A model generated the notes under the pieces. It was given only the letters and a program-made list of their open reading frames with translations, made no database searches and was not told where the DNA came from. DNA of 64,000 nucleotides from an uncultured Eggerthella sp. Its GTDB lineage: Bacteria > Actinomycetota > Coriobacteriia > Coriobacteriales > Eggerthellaceae. This document shows, piece after piece, positions 8,880 to 17,402 of the stretch. Within the stretch, counting starts at the first letter, position 1. Each line of letters starts with the position of its first letter. The translations under genes and the position numbers were made by a program. The stretch covers positions 30,493-94,492 of the forward strand of contig UQML01000004.1 of the NCBI GenBank assembly GCA_900542265.1. The letters are read 5' to 3'.

Positions 8880-9956
8880 CTAGTAGCGGACATACCACAT
8901 ATCTGAATGAACACCTGACACCTTAACAACATCACCCGTGCAGGGTGCATGAATCATCTGACCGCCACCAATATAGACACCTGTGTGGTGAGAATTAATG
9001 CAGATATCACCAGGCTGAGGATTGGTAACACGCGTCCAACCTGCAATCGTTGAAGTGGTGCACCAATGATTCCCCATAGTGCCGGTAAGCGCATAACCTA
9101 CAAGCCCTGAACAGTCAAAACTATTAGGACCTGCTGCGCCCCATACATAAGGTTTACCCAACTGAGCATAGGCACGATCAACAACCGTATTACCAGTAAC
9201 GGTAGGAACCTTGTTGTTATTTACCGGGCCTCCGCCGTGAGAACCACTGCTATGATTGCCCGAATTTTGCTGCTGTTGAAGCGCTGCTTGTGCAGCAGCA
9301 GCTGCAGCGCGATCACGCGCTTCTTGCTCTTGACGCATTAACTCTTCTGCTTCAGCACTCAAATTGTCATAGACGCTTTGCATCTCAGCAGTAGTAGCTT
9401 CGGCCTCATCTTTAATGCGCTTAGCTTCGTTTGCTTTCTCAGTAGCAACTGCCTCTTGGGCTTGATACTCAACTTTTGCTTCTTCTACTGCCTGACGGCT
9501 TTCTTTAGTCTTTGAAACGAGTTCAGCATCGTTTTGGTTGAGTGTTTCAAGCATGTTCCAATTGGTTGCAAACTCCTCAAAAGAGGAAGCTCCCAAAATA
9601 ACATCTAAGAAAGTATTGCCACCCGTGCGATACATTGAACGTGCACGTGTTGCAAGCTCACCTTGATACTCAGAAATTTTGGCGGTTTCTTCATCAATTT
9701 TTTGCTGAGCCTCTTGAACTTTTTGCTGAGCTTCTTGACGCTCTGCTTCTGCGGTTGTGTAGTTATCAGAAGCAACATCAAGTGTTTGCTGCATCTCATT
9801 GAGTTTATCAAGCGCTGCTTCAGCTTCTGCTTGTTTAGAAGCTGCACTAGGAACCGCAAGTGCGCTCTGATACGGAATCATTAAACCAATCGCTAAAACA
9901 AATGCAAGTACAACAGAAAGTGTGCGCTTGCTCATTGGTTTAGTTTGTTCGGTCAT
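8880..9956 (-). CDS. Secreted coiled-coil NlpC/P60 peptidoglycan hydrolase (copy 1)
   Basis: Predicted secreted cell-wall endopeptidase. A signal peptide (about 1-34, hydrophobic core then ALA) is followed by a long coiled coil rich in Ala, Glu and Gln (about 40-225), including the segment RARSMYRTGGNTFLDV that is shared with PcsB/CwlO-like proteins, then a short Ser/His/Gly linker and a C-terminal NlpC/P60 domain. Catalytic Cys282 (FDCSGLVGY), His324 (HHTGVYIG) and a polar third residue, His336, are in place. Compared with its two neighbours the segment before the catalytic His is about seven residues shorter. Strong GGAGGT ribosome site; own promoter at 10017-10046. One of three tandem paralogues, likely to act in daughter-cell separation or PG remodelling. 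Confidence 0.9.
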   Translation of the reverse strand: MTEQTKPMSKRTLSVVLAFVLAIGLMIPYQSALAVPSAASKQAEAEAALDKLNEMQQTLDVASDNYTTAEAERQEAQQKVQEAQQKIDEETAKISEYQGELATRARSMYRTGGNTFLDVILGASSFEEFATNWNMLETLNQNDAELVSKTKESRQAVEEAKVEYQAQEAVATEKANEAKRIKDEAEATTAEMQSVYDNLSAEAEELMRQEQEARDRAAAAAAQAALQQQQNSGNHSSGSHGGGPVNNNKVPTVTGNTVVDRAYAQLGKPYVWGAAGPNSFDCSGLVGYALTGTMGNHWCTTSTIAGWTRVTNPQPGDICINSHHTGVYIGGGQMIHAPCTGDVVKVSGVHSDMWYVRY

Positions 9957-10016
9957 ATAATAAGACCTCCTTTTGGGAGTTATTCGGTTTCATATCTTTT
10001 GCGTAAACCGTCTTCA

Positions 10017-10046
10017 ATACTAGCAGATATCAAAGCCTCTAAACAA
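10017..10046 (-). promoter_or_regulatory. Putative extended -10 promoter of NlpC/P60 copy 1
   Basis: Minus strand: TTGTTT, an 18-base spacer ending in TGC, then TAGTAT, about 60 bases upstream of the ATG at 9956. The other two paralogues have similarly placed TGn-extended -10 boxes. Confidence 0.4.
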
Positions 10047-10129
10047 AATCTCCAAGACCTTTACAGTCTAGTGGTAATTGCTGCAAGACCTCTTTTGTGC
10101 CCGAAAGAATTTCTTTGCGCAGATAAACC

Positions 10130-11347
10130 TTAATAACGGACATACCACATACGCGATTGCACCGCAGAAACTTTTACTACATCACCCGATCGTGGTGCAT
10201 GAATCATTTGCCCATTGCCAATATAAACGCCCGTATGACCATTTCCCGATGAATAATCATGATATACACAAATATCTCCAGGGCACGGATTGGAAACACG
10301 CGTCCAACGGGCGATGGTTGCCGTTGTTGCTAAGCGGGAATAGCGCCCTGTTAAGCAATAGCCAACAAGACCTGAACAATCAAAGCTATTTGGTCCAACA
10401 GCTGCCCATTTATAGGGTTTACCAAGCTGCGCATACGCCCGATCAACCACTACATTGCCTGTTACGGTTTGAGGTTTCGAGTTATTCGTACCGCTGCTTG
10501 GCTTATGTGACCCACCAGAATTTGTTGCGTTATTCGAGCTGCCCTGGTTGCCTGAATTGTTTGATGCGTTGTTATGATTGCCCGAATTATTGTTGTTATT
10601 ATTTGCTGATGGATTGTTTGTTATACCGGCATTATTGGCAGCAGCATCACCAGCAGTATTATTCGCAATATCTTGAATTGCTGCAGCCTGATCAGCGGCC
10701 TCGCGCGCTGCTTCTTCTTGGCGGATCAGTTCTTGCACCTCAGAAGACAGCCCATTGTAGACTGCTTGAATCTCAGCGGTTTTTGCCTCTGCTTGGTCTT
10801 GAATACGCTTAGCTTCATTTGCCTTTTCGGTAGCAACCGCTTCTTGAGTTTCATACTCTACTTTTGCCTCTTGAACCTTAGCGCGGCTTTCTTTGGTCTT
10901 AGAAACCAATTCCGCATCATTTTGATTCATAGTTTCAAGCATATTCCAGTTAGTAGCAAACTCTTGAAATGTTGAAGCTCCCAGCAATACATCTAAAAAG
11001 GTATTACCTCCCGTGCGATACATTGAACGCGCACGTGTTGCAAGCTCACCTTGATACTCAGAAATCTTGGCAGTTTCTTGTTCAATTTGCTCTTGCGCTT
11101 GTTGCACGCGTGCTTGAGCATTGGCACGCTCTTCTTCAGCATTAGCATAATTGTCTGATGCCGCATTGAGCTCACCTTGCATAGCATTGAGCTTATCAAG
11201 TGCTTCTTGTGCTTGAGCCTGCTTAGTAGCAAGTGATGGGTCCGCATATGCGCGAGCGCTTGGGTAAGGAAGCAATCCGCACACCAACACTACCGCAAGA
11301 ACACTTGCAAGAATTGCGCTCTTTTTAGTTCGTATATGCTCGGTCAT
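10130..11347 (-). CDS. Secreted coiled-coil NlpC/P60 peptidoglycan hydrolase (copy 2)
   Basis: Paralogue of the preceding gene, 405 residues. Signal peptide (about 1-36, ending AYA), coiled coil with nearly identical heptads to copy 1 (long shared stretches such as ISEYQGELATRARSMYRTGG), then an extended linker of roughly 70 residues made almost entirely of Asn, Ser, Gly and Ala, and a C-terminal NlpC/P60 domain with Cys324, His371 and His383. The Asn-rich linker is the main difference from copies 1 and 3. The ribosome site and first codons (GGAGGT, ATGACCGA) are also shared with copy 1, pointing to a recent duplication. Own promoter at 11405-11434. Confidence 0.9.
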   Translation of the reverse strand: MTEHIRTKKSAILASVLAVVLVCGLLPYPSARAYADPSLATKQAQAQEALDKLNAMQGELNAASDNYANAEEERANAQARVQQAQEQIEQETAKISEYQGELATRARSMYRTGGNTFLDVLLGASTFQEFATNWNMLETMNQNDAELVSKTKESRAKVQEAKVEYETQEAVATEKANEAKRIQDQAEAKTAEIQAVYNGLSSEVQELIRQEEAAREAADQAAAIQDIANNTAGDAAANNAGITNNPSANNNNNNSGNHNNASNNSGNQGSSNNATNSGGSHKPSSGTNNSKPQTVTGNVVVDRAYAQLGKPYKWAAVGPNSFDCSGLVGYCLTGRYSRLATTATIARWTRVSNPCPGDICVYHDYSSGNGHTGVYIGNGQMIHAPRSGDVVKVSAVQSRMWYVRY

Positions 11348-11630
11348 ATAATGACCTCCTTATAAGAGCATGTGGTCTGTTTACTGAGCGTAAAAGTGTA
11401 GTTAATAGTACCAGAAATCGGAGCAAATACACAAAGCCCACAAACAGCTATCATGCCTTCTCCACTCCTCTTGTCACAATCTAATAACGACATAAAACAC
11501 TTGTTCCCACCGAGTATTGCGGTTTAAAAAAGCACATCCCCAAAATGTTGGATTGTGAGTTTACGCAGACTTTTTTCCCTCACATTTTTTATATTTGTTA
11601 ACAATTTCTGAAATTTGTCGAGCGGCACCT
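11348..11630. other. Non-coding stretch between NlpC/P60 copies 2 and 3
   Basis: No convincing gene. It holds the promoter of copy 2 (11405-11434) close to its start. The rest is AT-rich; I looked for a c-di-AMP (ydaO) riboswitch, which often precedes such hydrolases in actinobacteria, and did not recognise its conserved segments. Confidence 0.5.
11405..11434 (-). promoter_or_regulatory. Putative extended -10 promoter of NlpC/P60 copy 2
   Basis: Minus strand: TTGTGT, 18-base spacer ending in TGG, then TACTAT, about 58 bases before the ATG at 11347. Confidence 0.4.
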
Positions 11631-11666
11631 AAAAGAAAACCGGCACCCCTGCTGAGAAGTGCCGGC
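11631..11666 (-). terminator. Terminator after NlpC/P60 copy 3
   Basis: Minus-strand 7-bp stem CCGGCAC/GTGCCGG with a 13-base loop followed by TTTTCTTTT, 85 bases beyond the stop at 11752. Confidence 0.85.
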
Positions 11667-11751
11667 ACATCTTAATGCGTGTATCCTAAGACAAAAAGTA
11701 TGTATATAGCTCGTTATAACTTTATTGTTAGTGCAATTATCATTGCACGCA

Positions 11752-12825
11752 TTAATAACGTACGTACCACATGCGCGGTTGTACTGCTCCAATCTTGACC
11801 ACATCACCCGTGTGAGGAGCATGAATCATCTGCCCATTGCCAATATAGATGCCCGTATGCCCTTTTGACGAGGAATAATCATGATAGACACAAATGTCAC
11901 CGGGCTTTGGATTGGACACACGCGTCCACATACCGATACCCTGCGTGGTAGCAATGCGCTTAGTTGACCCTGTGAGCGCATAGCCAACAAGACCAGAACA
12001 ATCAAAACTATCTGGCCCCGTTGCACCCCATACATACGGTTTACCTAGCTTAGACTTAGCGCGGGCAATAACCGTATCCGCATCAACTGTTTGCTTCTTA
12101 TTGTTATTAATAGGGGTATTAGGACGATAGGTTGAATACGAGCTTGCGTTGCTTCCGCTTTGAATAGCTTTGATGGCTGCTTCTTGATCAGCTAACGCCT
12201 GCGCCGCCTCTTCATCACTCATGGCAGCAATAGCTTCAGCCGAAAGAGAGGCATAAACGCTCATAATTTGGGCTTGCGTTGCTTCCGCCTGCTCTTTAAT
12301 GCGTTTAGCTTCTGCCGCTTGCTCTTCTGCTACTTTAGCTTGAGCCTCTGCTTCTGCTTTTGCAGCTTCAACTTGTGCACGCGCCTGCTTAGTTTCTTCA
12401 ACTAAAGCTGCATCTTTTTCGTTGAGACTATCAAGAATTTCCCAGTTATTCGCAAATTCTTTAAAGGTAGTTGCACCCAAAAATACGTCTAAGAAACTTG
12501 TACTGCCACTGCGATACATAGCACGAGCACGCTCACCTAACTGCGTTTGGCAAGACTCAATCTTGGCATTGGCTTCAGCGATTTGAGCTTCAGCTTCTTT
12601 TACGCGTTTTTGCGCTTCTTCAAGCTGTACTTGAGTTTCGTAGTAGAAGTTAGACGCTGCGTCTAACTCTTCTTGCATGCTGTTGAGCTCACCGAGAGCA
12701 CGCTGCGCATCTGCCTTTGGATCAGCATACGCAGTGGAAACAGGAAGCATTAAACCTGCTACTAGCAAACATGCAATAAGTATGGAAAAAATGCTTTTTT
12801 GAGTGTTGTACTTTTGCCCGATCAT
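11752..12825 (-). CDS. Secreted coiled-coil NlpC/P60 peptidoglycan hydrolase (copy 3)
   Basis: Third and most diverged paralogue, 357 residues from the ATG at 12825, which has AAGGAGG five bases upstream; the frame is open 21 codons further but without a ribosome site. Signal peptide (about 1-33, AYA), coiled coil with the conserved LGERARAMYRSGSTSFLDVFLG segment, short Ser/Asn linker, then NlpC/P60 domain with Cys276, His323 and His335. The final residues WYVRY are identical in all three copies. It is the first of the three in transcription direction and is separated from copy 2 by a terminator, so each copy is independently expressed. Confidence 0.9.
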   Translation of the reverse strand: MIGQKYNTQKSIFSILIACLLVAGLMLPVSTAYADPKADAQRALGELNSMQEELDAASNFYYETQVQLEEAQKRVKEAEAQIAEANAKIESCQTQLGERARAMYRSGSTSFLDVFLGATTFKEFANNWEILDSLNEKDAALVEETKQARAQVEAAKAEAEAQAKVAEEQAAEAKRIKEQAEATQAQIMSVYASLSAEAIAAMSDEEAAQALADQEAAIKAIQSGSNASSYSTYRPNTPINNNKKQTVDADTVIARAKSKLGKPYVWGATGPDSFDCSGLVGYALTGSTKRIATTQGIGMWTRVSNPKPGDICVYHDYSSSKGHTGIYIGNGQMIHAPHTGDVVKIGAVQPRMWYVRY

Positions 12826-12878
12826 AAGTGCCTCCTTAAACAGAGGACAGCAACACACAATATGCATCAATGGATTAC

Positions 12879-12907
12879 ACAATAGCAAATTTAACGTAAC
12901 AAATCTA
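12879..12907 (-). promoter_or_regulatory. Putative extended -10 promoter of NlpC/P60 copy 3
   Basis: Minus strand: TAGATT, 17-base spacer ending in TGC, then TATTGT. The -35 is poor; the call rests on the TGC-extended -10 shared with the other two copies. Confidence 0.3.
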
Positions 12908-12988
12908 TTACAGGATTTGTGGAATATGAAAAGTTATGCATAAATCACACAATTCATGCGCACAGGTATATGCCTGTCGTAGCACTAT

Positions 12989-13026
12989 ACAAAGGAGGAA
13001 GCACGTTCAAAACGTTTGCTCCCTCC
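12989..13026 (-). terminator. Terminator after nhaA
   Basis: Minus strand: GGAGGGAGCAAACGT pairs imperfectly with ACGTGCTTCCTCC and is followed by TTTGT, about 30 bases after the nhaA stop. Confidence 0.7.
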
Positions 13027-13055
13027 CCACTTCACGAATATGTAGCAACTTGCGA

Positions 13056-14702
13056 CTATGCGTTGCGTTCGCGTTTGATTTCCTCAGAAACTGCATCGGC
13101 AGCTACTCGGGAAGCAACCGCTTCAGCAAGGACACCCTGTTCTTGGGACGTACTTCCCTGTGCGGCCACCGCTTCTTCTTCCGTTGAGATAGTCATCAGC
13201 GTTTCCTCTGCTTGTGCGTCAGCGTCACGACGTTTTATGTGCTCAACGCCATACGCACGACGTGCTGCATTGTGAGCATCATGAGTTTGCAAGTTAGAAC
13301 CTTCAGGAATAACAGGCTCAAAATGCTGATTGCGATCTGCTGCTATCTTTGCTTGAACACTTAAGAAGACAAAACCTAAGATGCCAGCCAAAAGCGATGC
13401 GGCAAGAATAGCGACCTTAGCTGCCGTAATATCAACGGGGCTAACAAAGGCGAGATTGGCAACAAAAATTGCCATAGTAAAACCTACACCGCCCAAAAGA
13501 GCTGCACCCACAATGTGTGCCCAGTTAACATTTTCGGGCAAACTTGCAATCTTGGTTTTAACAATGATGAGACTCATCAAGCAGATACCCAAAGGCTTAC
13601 CTAAAAGAAGACCAAAAAAGACACCCAAAAATACCGGGCTTGCGAAAAGCATTCCCATGTCTCCACTCAAGAAAGCAACATCTGCATTAGTAAGCGCAAA
13701 TAATGGCAAGATACAGAAATACACCCATGGATAGAGCATGCGCTCAAGGCGTGTTGCTGGAGGAATGACTTGAAGCGAAACGCGAGCTAAACGAGAGACT
13801 GAGTCAAGATAATCCGCTTGTCCAATAACAGGAAGATGAGGGGTATAGTGCTTGCGTACTTCTGCCATACGCGAGTGCGACCACTCTGAATAGCTTGCAA
13901 GATTAACGCGAGTTCCTGAAGGGATAGCAAAAGCAAGCAAAACGCCTGCAATAGTCGAATGAACACCCGAACTAAAGATGCAAAACCATAACACTACACC
14001 CAATAACAGATAGGGCAACAAAGCATAGACATGTGCTTTATTCATTGCGATGAGTGCAATGAATACAATGCCTGCAAAAAGGAGCCACATTAAATCAGGA
14101 CTATGACCATAGAAGATTGCGATAACCAAAATAGCAATGATGTCATCAGCGACAGCAAGAGTTGAGAGGAATACGCGCACGCCCGAAGGAACTCTATCGC
14201 CTAACAGAGCAAGGATACCAAGCGCAAACGCGATATCAGTAGCTGTCGGTACACCCCAGCCACCCATTGTTTCAGGACTAGAAGCGTTAAGGAACAAATA
14301 GATAGCAACAGGAGCAAGAACACCACCTATAGCTGCAGCGATAGGCAGAATAGCCTGGCGCAAATCAGTAAGTTCGCCAACCGTCATCTCGTATTTAATC
14401 TCGAGACCAACCAGCAAAAAGAAAAGCGCCATTAACACATCGTTGATAATGTGCGCAAGCGACATAGAAGACGCTGCTGCGCCAAAACCTATTGTGATTT
14501 CAGTATGCCAAAACTCAACAAACGGACCATGTGCTGTGGTATTTGCAATAATCAAAGCAATGATTGCCCCGAGTAGCATAACGCCTGCCGCTTTAGTAGT
14601 TGAATGTGTGAGATCAACCCATTTGAGATAGCGGCGCTGATGATGGGCAACCTCATCGATATATACCGTTTCTGGACCTGTGCTCTGTTTTTTTTCACTC
14701 AT
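13056..14702 (-). CDS. nhaA: Na+/H+ antiporter NhaA with acidic C-terminal tail
   Basis: Integral membrane antiporter that extrudes Na+ in exchange for H+. The start at 14702 (MSEKKQ) follows an AAGGGGAA purine stretch; 30 further codons upstream are open but lack a ribosome site. The NhaA core covers about residues 30-435 with a dozen hydrophobic helices and the family signature VPTATDIAFALGILALLGDRVP containing the paired functional aspartate region. After the last helix there is a roughly 105-residue cytoplasmic tail rich in Ala, Glu and Arg, which E. coli NhaA lacks. A hairpin terminator follows. It stands alone, with no partner genes. Confidence 0.94.
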   Translation of the reverse strand: MSEKKQSTGPETVYIDEVAHHQRRYLKWVDLTHSTTKAAGVMLLGAIIALIIANTTAHGPFVEFWHTEITIGFGAAASSMSLAHIINDVLMALFFLLVGLEIKYEMTVGELTDLRQAILPIAAAIGGVLAPVAIYLFLNASSPETMGGWGVPTATDIAFALGILALLGDRVPSGVRVFLSTLAVADDIIAILVIAIFYGHSPDLMWLLFAGIVFIALIAMNKAHVYALLPYLLLGVVLWFCIFSSGVHSTIAGVLLAFAIPSGTRVNLASYSEWSHSRMAEVRKHYTPHLPVIGQADYLDSVSRLARVSLQVIPPATRLERMLYPWVYFCILPLFALTNADVAFLSGDMGMLFASPVFLGVFFGLLLGKPLGICLMSLIIVKTKIASLPENVNWAHIVGAALLGGVGFTMAIFVANLAFVSPVDITAAKVAILAASLLAGILGFVFLSVQAKIAADRNQHFEPVIPEGSNLQTHDAHNAARRAYGVEHIKRRDADAQAEETLMTISTEEEAVAAQGSTSQEQGVLAEAVASRVAADAVSEEIKRERNA

Positions 14703-15075
14703 TAAGATGATTCCCCTTCCAAGGATTTCAACTATAAAGCATTCTTGCTCATAATCTGCACAGATAAGCATTTGGCTACAAAGCTGAAACATTCAGGAAA
14801 GGAACATGATAATAAAGAGGCGCTTGGAAGCCTAGATCGTGAAGCGATATAAACAAAAAAGATACAGGTTTCGTGGTTTGAGGAGCAGATTTATGAAAAT
14901 CTCCGGAAAGTGCGATACACTAGTAATTACTTTAGACGGTTGACGAGGGGTTAATATGACCGTGGAAAGCATCGGGGAGTTCAAATACTATTACTCTCTA
15001 TCACGCTTATTCTAGTCTGCTTAACTCATCGTTAATTTATTGGTTGTAACCCTACGAACACAAGAGGTGAAACGA
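14703..15075. other. Divergent nhaA/hpf intergenic region with two tiny ORFs
   Basis: Contains the upstream regions of nhaA (minus) and hpf (plus). Two very short reading frames with good ribosome sites lie in the hpf leader: 14893-14943 (16 codons, GAGGAG seven bases before ATG) and 14956-15015 (19 codons, GAGGGG five bases before ATG). Whether either is translated is unknown; they could be leader peptides or chance. Confidence 0.3.
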
Positions 15076-15642
15076 ATGGATATCACCATCACGGGCCGTA
15101 AAATGCCAATCACTGATGCATTGCGTGATTATGCCGAGGAGAAAATTGGCAACGCAATGAAGGTTATGGATATTGATCCGTTAACTGCTGAGGTTGTTTT
15201 AGAGGTTGAGAAAAACCCCGCTAATCCAACACCAGCTTGCTGCGAAGTTACTATGCGTGCACGCGGTCACATCATTCGTGTTGAAGAGCACGAAGAGAAT
15301 ATGTATGCCGCTATCGATGTTGCTTCAGCAAAGGTTTTGCGTCAGTTACGCAAATATAAGACCCGCGTTATCGACAAAAAGATTGCTTCTGCCCCCGCAA
15401 AGAGCGCTCCAGCAACCGAGCTTGACTTGGACGCTTTGATGGATGAACTTTCTGGTGGAGACGAGATCGTACGCGTAAAGGAAATCACCCTTGATCCATT
15501 GACTGAAGAAGAGGCTTTGATCCAGATTGATCTGTTGGGTCACGACTTCTTTGCCTACATTGATCGCGATTCTAACGAAGTCAATATTTTGTATCGCCGT
15601 GACAATGGTGGCTATGGTTTGCTCAAGCAGGTTGAAGCTTAA
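15076..15642 (+). CDS. hpf: Ribosome hibernation promoting factor, long form
   Basis: Binds the decoding centre of idle ribosomes and drives formation of 100S dimers. 188 residues: the N-terminal RaiA/HPF domain (about 1-100, starting MDITITGRKMPIT) and a C-terminal dimerisation domain (about 130-185, with EEALIQIDLLGHDFFAYIDRDSNEVNILYRR), so it is the long HPF of Gram-positives. The ATG at 15076 has AGAGGTG seven bases before it; an upstream TTG start at 15040 is unsupported. A strong bidirectional terminator follows at 15682-15720. Expression is usually raised in stationary phase; no sigma-factor-specific promoter can be asserted here. Confidence 0.95.
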   Translation: MDITITGRKMPITDALRDYAEEKIGNAMKVMDIDPLTAEVVLEVEKNPANPTPACCEVTMRARGHIIRVEEHEENMYAAIDVASAKVLRQLRKYKTRVIDKKIASAPAKSAPATELDLDALMDELSGGDEIVRVKEITLDPLTEEEALIQIDLLGHDFFAYIDRDSNEVNILYRRDNGGYGLLKQVEA

Positions 15643-15681
15643 TTCAATCTAACGACTACCCTAAAAATTCTTCCTAAAAAG

Positions 15682-15720
15682 AAAAAGCCTCCTCGCTCAT
15701 TACGAGTGAGGAGGCTTTTT
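15682..15720. terminator. Bidirectional terminator between hpf and the ABC transporter operon
   Basis: A 17-bp stem (AAAAAGCCTCCTCGCTC paired with the matching arm, one G-U pair) around the loop ATTAC, with A-run on one side and T-run on the other. It can end both the hpf transcript and the minus-strand amino-acid transporter transcript. Confidence 0.92.
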
Positions 15721-15736
15721 ACGTAACTTAATCAAC

Positions 15737-16561
15737 TTACTCTATCCCATCCTGGGAATAACGACTTAAAAATGCCTTAGTGCGGTTGTGCTGAGGATTA
15801 TTGATGACCTCTTTTGCAGGACCTTCTTCAACAATAACGCCTTTATCCATAAAGATGATGCGATCTGCAACATCACGCGCAAATGCCATCTCATGCGTAA
15901 CAATAACCATAGTCATATGCTTTTCTGCCAAAGAGCGAATGACTTTAAGCACCTCTTGAGTCAACTCAGGATCAAGCGCACTGGTTGGCTCATCGAAAAA
16001 GAGAATGTCAGGTTGCAAACAAAGCGCACGCGCGATGGCAACGCGCTGTTGCTGTCCACCTGAAAGCTCACAAGGGTAGCTCTCTTCTTTTCCTTCAAGC
16101 CCCATCTGCGCTAAGAGCTTACGCGCGAGTGCCTCGGTCTCTTTCTTGTCTCGCTTTTGCGCAATCACAGGCGCTTCCATAACATTGCGCAAAACCGAAT
16201 AATGCGGAAAGAGGTTAAAGTTTTGGAATACGAGTCCAAAACGCTGTCGAGCAAGTTTGTTAACTTCTTTACCTGCATAGTGAGTTTTTCCTGAAGCATC
16301 ATTTTGAGCAACAATCAAATCCCCATAGGCAAGCATGCCCGACTCGAAACTCTCTAGTAACGTACAACAACGCAAAAGGGTTGATTTACCTGATCCCGAA
16401 GGACCAATGATTGCAACTACTTCGCCGGGGTTAACCTCAAAAGAAATATCTTTTAGCACCATCGTGTTGCCAAAGCTTTTTTCAATTGACTTCACCGTGA
16501 GCACATGGCTTGCCAAATCAGCAGGCGTTTCGAGAGACTTTTTTTCGGTGGCCTCACTCAT
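15737..16561 (-). CDS. Polar amino-acid ABC transporter ATPase
   Basis: Nucleotide-binding subunit of a GlnQ-type importer, 274 residues. Walker A GPSGSGKST at 53-61, Q-loop VFQNFNLFPH, signature LSGGQQQRVA around 166-175, Walker B ILFFDEPTSALD around 187-198 and the H-loop VTHEM are all present. About 20 residues precede the usual start of the domain. It is last of the three-gene operon, 22 bases after the permease gene, and its leader contains one of the GGCGATGGGG words discussed in the findings. The terminator at 15682-15720 follows. Substrate cannot be read from the ATPase. Confidence 0.95.
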   Translation of the reverse strand: MSEATEKKSLETPADLASHVLTVKSIEKSFGNTMVLKDISFEVNPGEVVAIIGPSGSGKSTLLRCCTLLESFESGMLAYGDLIVAQNDASGKTHYAGKEVNKLARQRFGLVFQNFNLFPHYSVLRNVMEAPVIAQKRDKKETEALARKLLAQMGLEGKEESYPCELSGGQQQRVAIARALCLQPDILFFDEPTSALDPELTQEVLKVIRSLAEKHMTMVIVTHEMAFARDVADRIIFMDKGVIVEEGPAKEVINNPQHNRTKAFLSRYSQDGIE

Positions 16562-16583
16562 AACTCATCACACTCCCCATCGC

Positions 16584-17237
16584 CTAATCATGGTAATAGC
16601 CCAAGCGCTTTTCGATGCGCGCAATAATAAATTCGACCACAAAGGTAAACACCCAATAAAACACTGCCGCAACCACAAAAGCGACAAGGGTGCCCTGCGA
16701 AGAAACGATCGCACGTGCTGTCGTAAACATTTCCGCAACGCCAATAGTGAAAGCAAGCGAGGTGTCTTTGACCAAAACAATGATCTCGTTGCCGAGCGCA
16801 GGAACAATACGTTTAAATACCTGAGGAAAGATGATACGGATAAACGTTTGCGCTTTAGTGAGACCCAAGATTTCAGCGGCTTCATACTGGCCACGCGGAA
16901 TTGATTGAATGCCCGAGCGATAAATCTCTGCAAAGTAGGCTGCATAGTTCATAATGAAAGCAACCACGCACGCACCCATTTTCCAGTCCATGGAAAGTTG
17001 CACACCAAAGATGTAATACGGCGCAAAAAAGATAAACATCAACTGCAGCATCAAAGGCGTACCGCGCATGATAGAAATATAAATCCTAAAAATCCACGAT
17101 ATGGGTTTAATTTTACTCATGCGCCCGAGCGCGACAAGCACACCTAAGGGTAGAGCACCCAACAACGTAAAGAAGAAAATCTGCAAGGTGACTAAAAAGC
17201 CCTCCGAAAGCAGACCAAGCATGGTTGAAAAATCCAT
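16584..17237 (-). CDS. Polar amino-acid ABC transporter permease
   Basis: Membrane subunit of the HisM/GlnP type, 217 residues. Start at 17237 (MDFSTMLGL) with AAGGGGAG just upstream; 32 further open codons lack a ribosome site. It has a single set of about five transmembrane helices, the RGTPLMLQL segment and the EAA-loop EAAEILGLTKAQTFIRIIFPQ that contacts the ATPase. Placed between the binding-protein gene (upstream) and the ATPase gene. A terminator hairpin at 17306-17350 separates it from the binding-protein gene, so permease and ATPase should be made in smaller amounts than the binding protein. One permease probably forms a homodimer. Confidence 0.94.
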   Translation of the reverse strand: MDFSTMLGLLSEGFLVTLQIFFFTLLGALPLGVLVALGRMSKIKPISWIFRIYISIMRGTPLMLQLMFIFFAPYYIFGVQLSMDWKMGACVVAFIMNYAAYFAEIYRSGIQSIPRGQYEAAEILGLTKAQTFIRIIFPQVFKRIVPALGNEIIVLVKDTSLAFTIGVAEMFTTARAIVSSQGTLVAFVVAAVFYWVFTFVVEFIIARIEKRLGYYHD

Positions 17238-17305
17238 GTCTCTCCCCTTACCTCTTTGCGATGGGGCGCAAACGCTTTGCATCACAAAGAAACTCTCAAC
17301 AACGT

Positions 17306-17350
17306 AAAACGTGCGAACAGCACCCAAAGTCAAGGAAAGCTGTCCGCACG
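17306..17350 (-). terminator. Intra-operon terminator/attenuator of the amino-acid transporter
   Basis: Minus strand: 12-bp stem CGTGCGGACAGC/GCTGTTCGCACG (one mismatch-type G-U) with a 21-base loop followed by TTTTAC. It lies between the binding-protein and permease genes, a common place for partial termination that gives excess binding protein. Confidence 0.75.
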
Positions 17351-17402
17351 TAGCCTTTTATCGAGGCAATCTAATCTGCACGATTAGATGGTTGGTACAA
17401 AA

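Noticed and set aside
10078..10812. A 244-codon plus-strand frame
   Set aside because: Antisense to the NlpC/P60 copy 2 gene; the odd composition rich in His, Tyr, Cys and Gln comes from its Asn/Ser/Ala-rich codons read backwards.
11348..11630. Possible c-di-AMP (ydaO) riboswitch before NlpC/P60 copy 2
   Set aside because: Expected by gene type, but the conserved segments were not recognised; only a promoter is supported. A covariance-model search would be decisive.
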